NCBI GenBank assembly: GCA_028622995.1
Contig: JAJQJQ010000006.1
Span: 2,914,001 to 2,978,000 of the forward strand
Direction of reading: 5' to 3'
Source of the DNA: Panagrolaimus kolymaensis
Taxonomy: Eukaryota > Nematoda > Chromadorea > Rhabditida > Panagrolaimidae
Length of the DNA: 64,000 nucleotides
Numbering within the stretch: the stretch's first letter is position 1; every line of letters begins with the position of its first letter. Below the pieces are notes generated by a model. The model was not told the origin of the DNA, ran no database searches, and worked only from the letters and a program-made list of their open reading frames with translations. Below, one piece after another: positions 59,091 through 64,000 of this stretch. The translations under genes and the position numbers were made by a program.

Positions 59091-62000
59091 AAAATCTAAA
59101 ATTTTATCAAATGGTAATAAAAATAAAATAATTTCTGGATGGCGAGTTGATTGGCAGTAAATGGATAATGGAAGATAACTAAAAAGAAATAAAATTTAAA
59201 CATTAAAGAAGTATTTTTTTTTGATATTTAAATATTGGATAATAATTATCGCTTTAATTTTTTTTAAAGAAAAATGGGCGGAACATACAGTAAAAAAACA
59301 TAAATGTAAAAAAGTAATAACCGAAAGTTAAAACAAAAAAAATGGGAGGTTTAATTAAATTTTTTCAAAAATGTTGAATCAGACAATTAAAGTTAAAGTT
59401 ATGAACTTTTAGGATGACTAAAAAAATGCAACTTTGAACTTGTGAGCTTGCTTTTCAATGAGATTAATAAAAAAACGAAAAAGTAGTTTCGTTAGAAAAT
59501 ACAAAGCTCACAAATTTTGACAACATAATTTCTGAAAATTTTAAAAACCAAAAACATATTTTAACGCATTTTTTCTTGTTTTATTTAGGCTACAGTAAAC
59601 AAACGATATTAATAATTAGCAAAATCGCAAAGAATTATAATTTTCTATAAAGATTTTTTAAAATGAAGCATATTGTAGCTTTGCTAACTTTGGTTTGAAT
59701 TTTTCCAACTTTGGAGTCGTCAAAATTAAAAAGTTTTTATACAAAAAGAATGCCACCCGAAAGAAAAAAAAATCAACCAAGGAATGAATGAATACATTTG
59801 GATGAAAAAAAGTAAAGAAAGTTGTTAAAACAAAAAACAAAATAAACCTTTGCTCTTTATTTTTTTACATATGGCATTTTTTTATTTTCATCCTTTTTTA
59901 AATTTATAAAAAATTACATTTTTTTTTATTTTGCTTCCTTCCAAGTCTCTATCTTTTAATAAAAGTTCTCCTCCCACATTTTTGATTTTAATGCACCTGT
60001 GTAATTTGAAGACCATAGAACGAAATTGGCACACACATGAGTTGGTTGGCCGTTGTCGTCGTCAAAATAAAAAAGAAAATGAACTTCATAATGAGTAATT
60101 CATTTTTATAAATGTCCTTTTTTATTTTATAACTTATGTTTCTTTTTTACTTTTTCTTTATTTCTTGTTAGTAGTAACATTTTCTCTTTCAAAAAAGAAT
60201 GGAATAGCTAACTAGCTTATGCATAGGTAAAAAGTGCATTTGTCCTCTTATGCGTGATTCCTAAGAGAGCAGCGCAACTAAAAGCACACCTGCTCAGCTG
60301 AAATGAGTGAGCTCGTAACTATTGTCACCGTAGTATTACTAAAAAAAAGTGGCAGTGTTCTTTTTCACTTTATCTAAGTTTATTATAAAAAAAGCTTAAA
60401 AGTCTAGTCGCAAAATTAACAAAAATTATATGCGATAGATTAATTTTTTAAATGCGGGGTAGATAAAAGTAATATGTACATACATATTGCAATACAGGGA
60501 AACAACACCTTCGATAAAACAATCTCTTTTTTTCTTTTAGTAAAAAAAACTTTCTTTTAATTGTTCATTGTTATAACTTTCAAAAGAAATTAAAATTTAA
60601 TTAAAATTGTATTATTGTAATTGTAAAAAAAAGGAGGAAACAACTATAAAATGTAGTTAATTATTAATTATTGGATTTAAGAAGTTAAAGCAAGCATGAA
60701 TAAAAGAAATTACTGTAAATTAAATAATATGAAAAGGAAGTTGTGAAACAAATTAAAAAAAAGAGCAGAACAAAGATTGAAAAATATTTTATGTTTTATT
60801 AAATAAAATTAAGGGACAAGAAAAACTTGATAAGATTAAAATCAAAATAAAATCAAACTCCAAAAGAGAGATGAAAATGTTAAAAATTCGAGACATAAGA
60901 ATAATGGATTCCAAAAAAGAAGTACGAAACATGAAAAATGAAAAATCAAAATTTTTTTTTGAAATCATTTATTTCGCTTTTGCTACTAAACTTAAATTTT
61001 TAATGCCCGTTTACAAAAAATTTGGGAACAATTCTTGAAATATTTTGTTTGAAACTGAATCCGAATTACTTCTTCTATTTATTTTTTAAGAGAAAAAGCT
61101 TTAAAAATTTTAAACTTTAAATACAATGAGTAAAAAATATGTTATAATTTAGCAACAAAAGGGGCTCAAAAAATTAATAGACCGTAATGAAACTAATTTA
61201 AAATGAATAAAGATCTACCTTCAAATTTAAATTCTAAAAAAGTGTTTAAGTTAAAATTTTAGTTATGCTTCATGTCAAATAAGTTTTTACCATAATTTAC
61301 TTGAATAAATTTTATATGAAACCCTACATTTCAAAGTCTTATTTTTTTAAAGTGTCGCAAACCAAACCAATAAATAATCAAAAGATTGCATCAAAGTTTG
61401 ATTCAATCATTAACGCCCAAAAGAAATTATAAAATTTAGGCATAAGAAATTTATCATTTCAAGACTATCATAAGCTTTTATTTGGCAACCAACAAAGAAA
61501 ATTTTTTTAATAATAAAAAAGCACCACATTCAAATCTTTCGGCTTTAAAACTCGATTTAAAGCTACAACGAACTATTACTGTGGGTTGTAACATTTTTAC
61601 TATTACGTAGTAGCATAATCAAAGTTCGTAAAAATAATTATTATGAGACAATAACAACGAACACGTTTTTCATTTTTAGTTAAATTTGTTTTTCTTTGAA
61701 TATTAATAATTTTTTTTATTGCGTTCCTGGTTGATATGTGTATGTATTCTATTACAAATTGAATTCTTATGGACGTCATGTTTTGATACATATGGTGCTT
61801 TAATTTTTTTTTTCAAAGCATTACACACAAATAAAAAAAAACAACCTGCTTTATGCGCAAGATTTATGATGTCAAAAAATATAAAATAAAATGACCGTAT
61901 GGGATTTGCACTTTTTTCTTTCTTTTCTTGTGAGCTATTTTTACACTTTTTATATTTCTTTTTGAAACATAAAAAAATAGGTTCGTTTCTGTTTCTCACA

Positions 62001-62444
62001 AAAAAAATGAAAAACTAGACGCAACTTTAGGGAATTTAAAAGTACTCAAAGAAAAAAAACAGCTGCAAAGTAAATTTTTCTAAGACTCGAATACTGTGTT
62101 AAAAATTTTGTTGTGCAATTTTTTTAAAGAAAGAAAAAATTAAATTCTTTCTTTAAAATTGTTTTAAAAGTGTTTTTATTTTGTATTTTCTTAGTATTTC
62201 ATAATAATAATATTAATGATAATTACAAGTTACTTACAATTGTAGGTGGAGGAGAAAAACAATAAAAATTTGTGAATACGAAAACATTCTCATTTAAAAT
62301 TGTTTATACTTTTTAACGACAACAAAAAAAAATTGTTTTTACAATTTTCAATTATTACTTTCAACAAAAAATATTAAAATAATAAATATGTAATACTTAT
62401 TTCCTTATCTTTTGACAAACACAAAAATACATACATATTTTGAT
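59091..62444. other. long intergenic region
   Basis: About 3.35 kb, AT-rich, upstream of the bZIP gene on its promoter side. No supported gene, tRNA or transposon end found. Confidence 0.5.
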
Positions 62445-64000
62445 TTAATTAAAAAAATCATCGTCTGAATCATCTTTACCAGAAATTTGGGTTAAATTTA
62501 AAGTTTTTGAAAGGCTTGGTATTGCAGCAACTGGATTAGGTTTAGAAAGAAAAAATGGCGGTTGAGGAGTTAATTGCGGGGGAGTTTTTATTGGTTTTAT
62601 AGTTGCTGGAATAGTTGAAGATGTTGTTGCTGCTGGTGATTTGGATTTAGAAGTTATCACTGCAAGTTCATCTTCCGATGAGCTTGAAGATGTGGAAACT
62701 TGATAAGTTTTTGGGCGAAGAAGTTCCAACATTTTGTTATATGAAGACTTAGAATCTTGGCTTTGGGCTTTAGCTGGAGGTGGAGAAGGTGAAGATGATG
62801 GCGGCGATATAGGTTTTGCTGCTCTTACTACTGGTTTTATTGTTGTTGGTGGTGGTGATTTGGGTTTTGATTCTGGCGGTAATGAAGTTGTTGTTGTTGC
62901 TGTTGTTTGACCAAAAACTATCCTCCTTGTTGGAGCAATTACATCCTTGAGAACTTCTTGAGGTTCAGGATTTTCTTTTACTTCCACATTTTGTTGATGA
63001 ATAATCTGAGATAGTTGTGGCTGAATCGTTTGAACAACAGCTTGTTCTTCTTCTCTTTTCGCATCTTCCATTTCTTCCACTGCACTTTTTCTTTCCTTCA
63101 ACCATTCTGGCATTTTTGAATGATTATCTTCAAATAACTTTGCTTCAACAAATTCCTTCTCTTCTTTCCTCTTTTTTCTATTCCATGCTTCATCCAATAT
63201 TTCTCTTGACCGTTTTTCTACATGTAAATCCATATTTAATATTCTCGCTTTTAATTCTGCCAATGATGGAATATCAGCTCGTTCCTTTTTGCCGTAATAT
63301 GAAGTTGAAAGATTTGATAAATCTGCTTTCAAATCGGGTGCTACCTTCCTATAAAAATATATATTACACATTCATTTTCTCTAATGCCAAGATAATAAAA
63401 ATATCTTACCTAAAATATTCCACTGTTGGCATACTTAATCGATGCTCCTTTAAATCCCTCAAATTTGTTTGAATTTGTTGAAGTCGATTTAAAACATTTG
63501 GCATATCTGTTTCAAGATATATGGAACTTGATGGAATGGGTTCACTCGTATTTAATAGTTCAACCCTTCGATAACTTTCATTTGCTTTAATCATAGTTTC
63601 TGGAGGATTCCAAAAATATTGACTCGTTTGCAAATCACTTATTAATGAGCGTCTTTGAGGTTGAGGCATTTCAAATGCTGGTGGAAGATTTCCAAGATAA
63701 TTTGGAATTTGACCTGGCAGAAGTACGTGGGATTGATGTGAGGAATATGGCGGAGGACACTAAAAAGCAAATATAAATAATTTCGAAGTTAATTTATTCT
63801 AAAATAGCTTACTGCATTATAATTTGAATTCCATGAAGGATATTTTTGTTTTAAATGATCCAAATAATTATCCTAAAAGAGATTTTTTTTAGAAAAAAAG
63901 AGCAAATCCAAAAACTTACCCTCGCCATTTTAGCTCGATCTAATTTACTTTCAAGTTGGTGCAAATAATCTTGGGATGTTGATTTTGGCGCCGAAGTGGT
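62445..64000 (-). CDS. 3' part of an unrecognised, probably intracellular protein (partial)
   Basis: Four exons are visible (minus): 64000-63920, 63872-63813, 63759-63410, 63348-62445, giving 464 residues in one frame; the 5' end is beyond the window. The first visible part is helical (DYLHQLESKLDRAKMAR). A likely conserved region follows (LISDLQTSQYFWNPPE, LNRLQQIQTNLRDLKEHRL, DIPSLAELKARILNMD, EILDEAWNRKKRKEEKEF). The last 230 residues are low-complexity Pro/Ser/Thr-rich with an SSSSSEDE acidic patch and an acidic end (DDSDDDFFN), a possible CK2-type phosphorylation region. No enzymatic motif, signal peptide or membrane span. Family not recognised. Confidence 0.8.

Overview
The window is nematode nuclear DNA. 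The evidence is AT-rich intergenic sequence, many 45-60 nt introns with a TTTTAG/TTTCAG acceptor, a cuticle collagen with a membrane-proximal RxKR site, a proprotein convertase 2 (EGL-3 type), a C-type lectin, a serpentine receptor and tandemly duplicated secreted proteins. The style of the F-box-like gene and the family duplications suggests a clade IV (Panagrolaimid/Tylenchina-like) worm, but that placement is inference. Every multi-exon model below was built by hand from GT-AG (once GC-AG) junctions and checked for reading-frame phase; none was tested against a database.

Layout. 1-5.2 kb: 3' end of an RGG/Pro-Gln-rich gene, an odd intron-containing tRNA-like gene and an SLC23 nucleobase/ascorbate transporter. 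5.4-13.3 kb: tRNA-Cys, then five tandem genes for small secreted proteins (signal peptide, Gly-rich box, Thr-rich linker of very variable length, Cys-rich domain). 13.5-21.1 kb: PLD3-like phospholipase D (minus), a SIRT2-class sirtuin (plus) and a divergent Hsp70-ATPase-like protein without a substrate-binding domain (minus). 22.5-24.5 kb: C-type lectin and a hAT-type MITE. 25.3-32.1 kb, all minus: a coiled-coil protein, a HAT-repeat/F-box-like fusion and two paralogues that share a second exon but not a first. 32.7-35.5 kb: 7TM receptor and an unrecognised basic, probably nuclear protein. 35.6-39.2 kb: long intergenic region with two more hAT-type MITEs. 39.2-44.9 kb: PC2/EGL-3 convertase and a TauE/SafE transporter. 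45.2-51.0 kb: tRNA-Ala, a half-length core-1 galactosyltransferase and an MBLAC1/SWIP-10-like protein that has lost its metal ligands. 53.1-59.1 kb: a degenerate Leu-type tRNA-like sequence, a cuticle collagen with tandemly duplicated 54-nt exons, an MGME1 nuclease, a TACC protein and a C/EBP-gamma-like bZIP. 62.4-64.0 kb: 3' part of an unrecognised gene.

The genes do not form one pathway. The most striking signals are three short non-autonomous hAT-like elements with intact 8-bp target duplications and element-specific subterminal repeats, the five-gene secreted array with repeat-driven linker growth, and several conserved-fold proteins that have lost expected parts.
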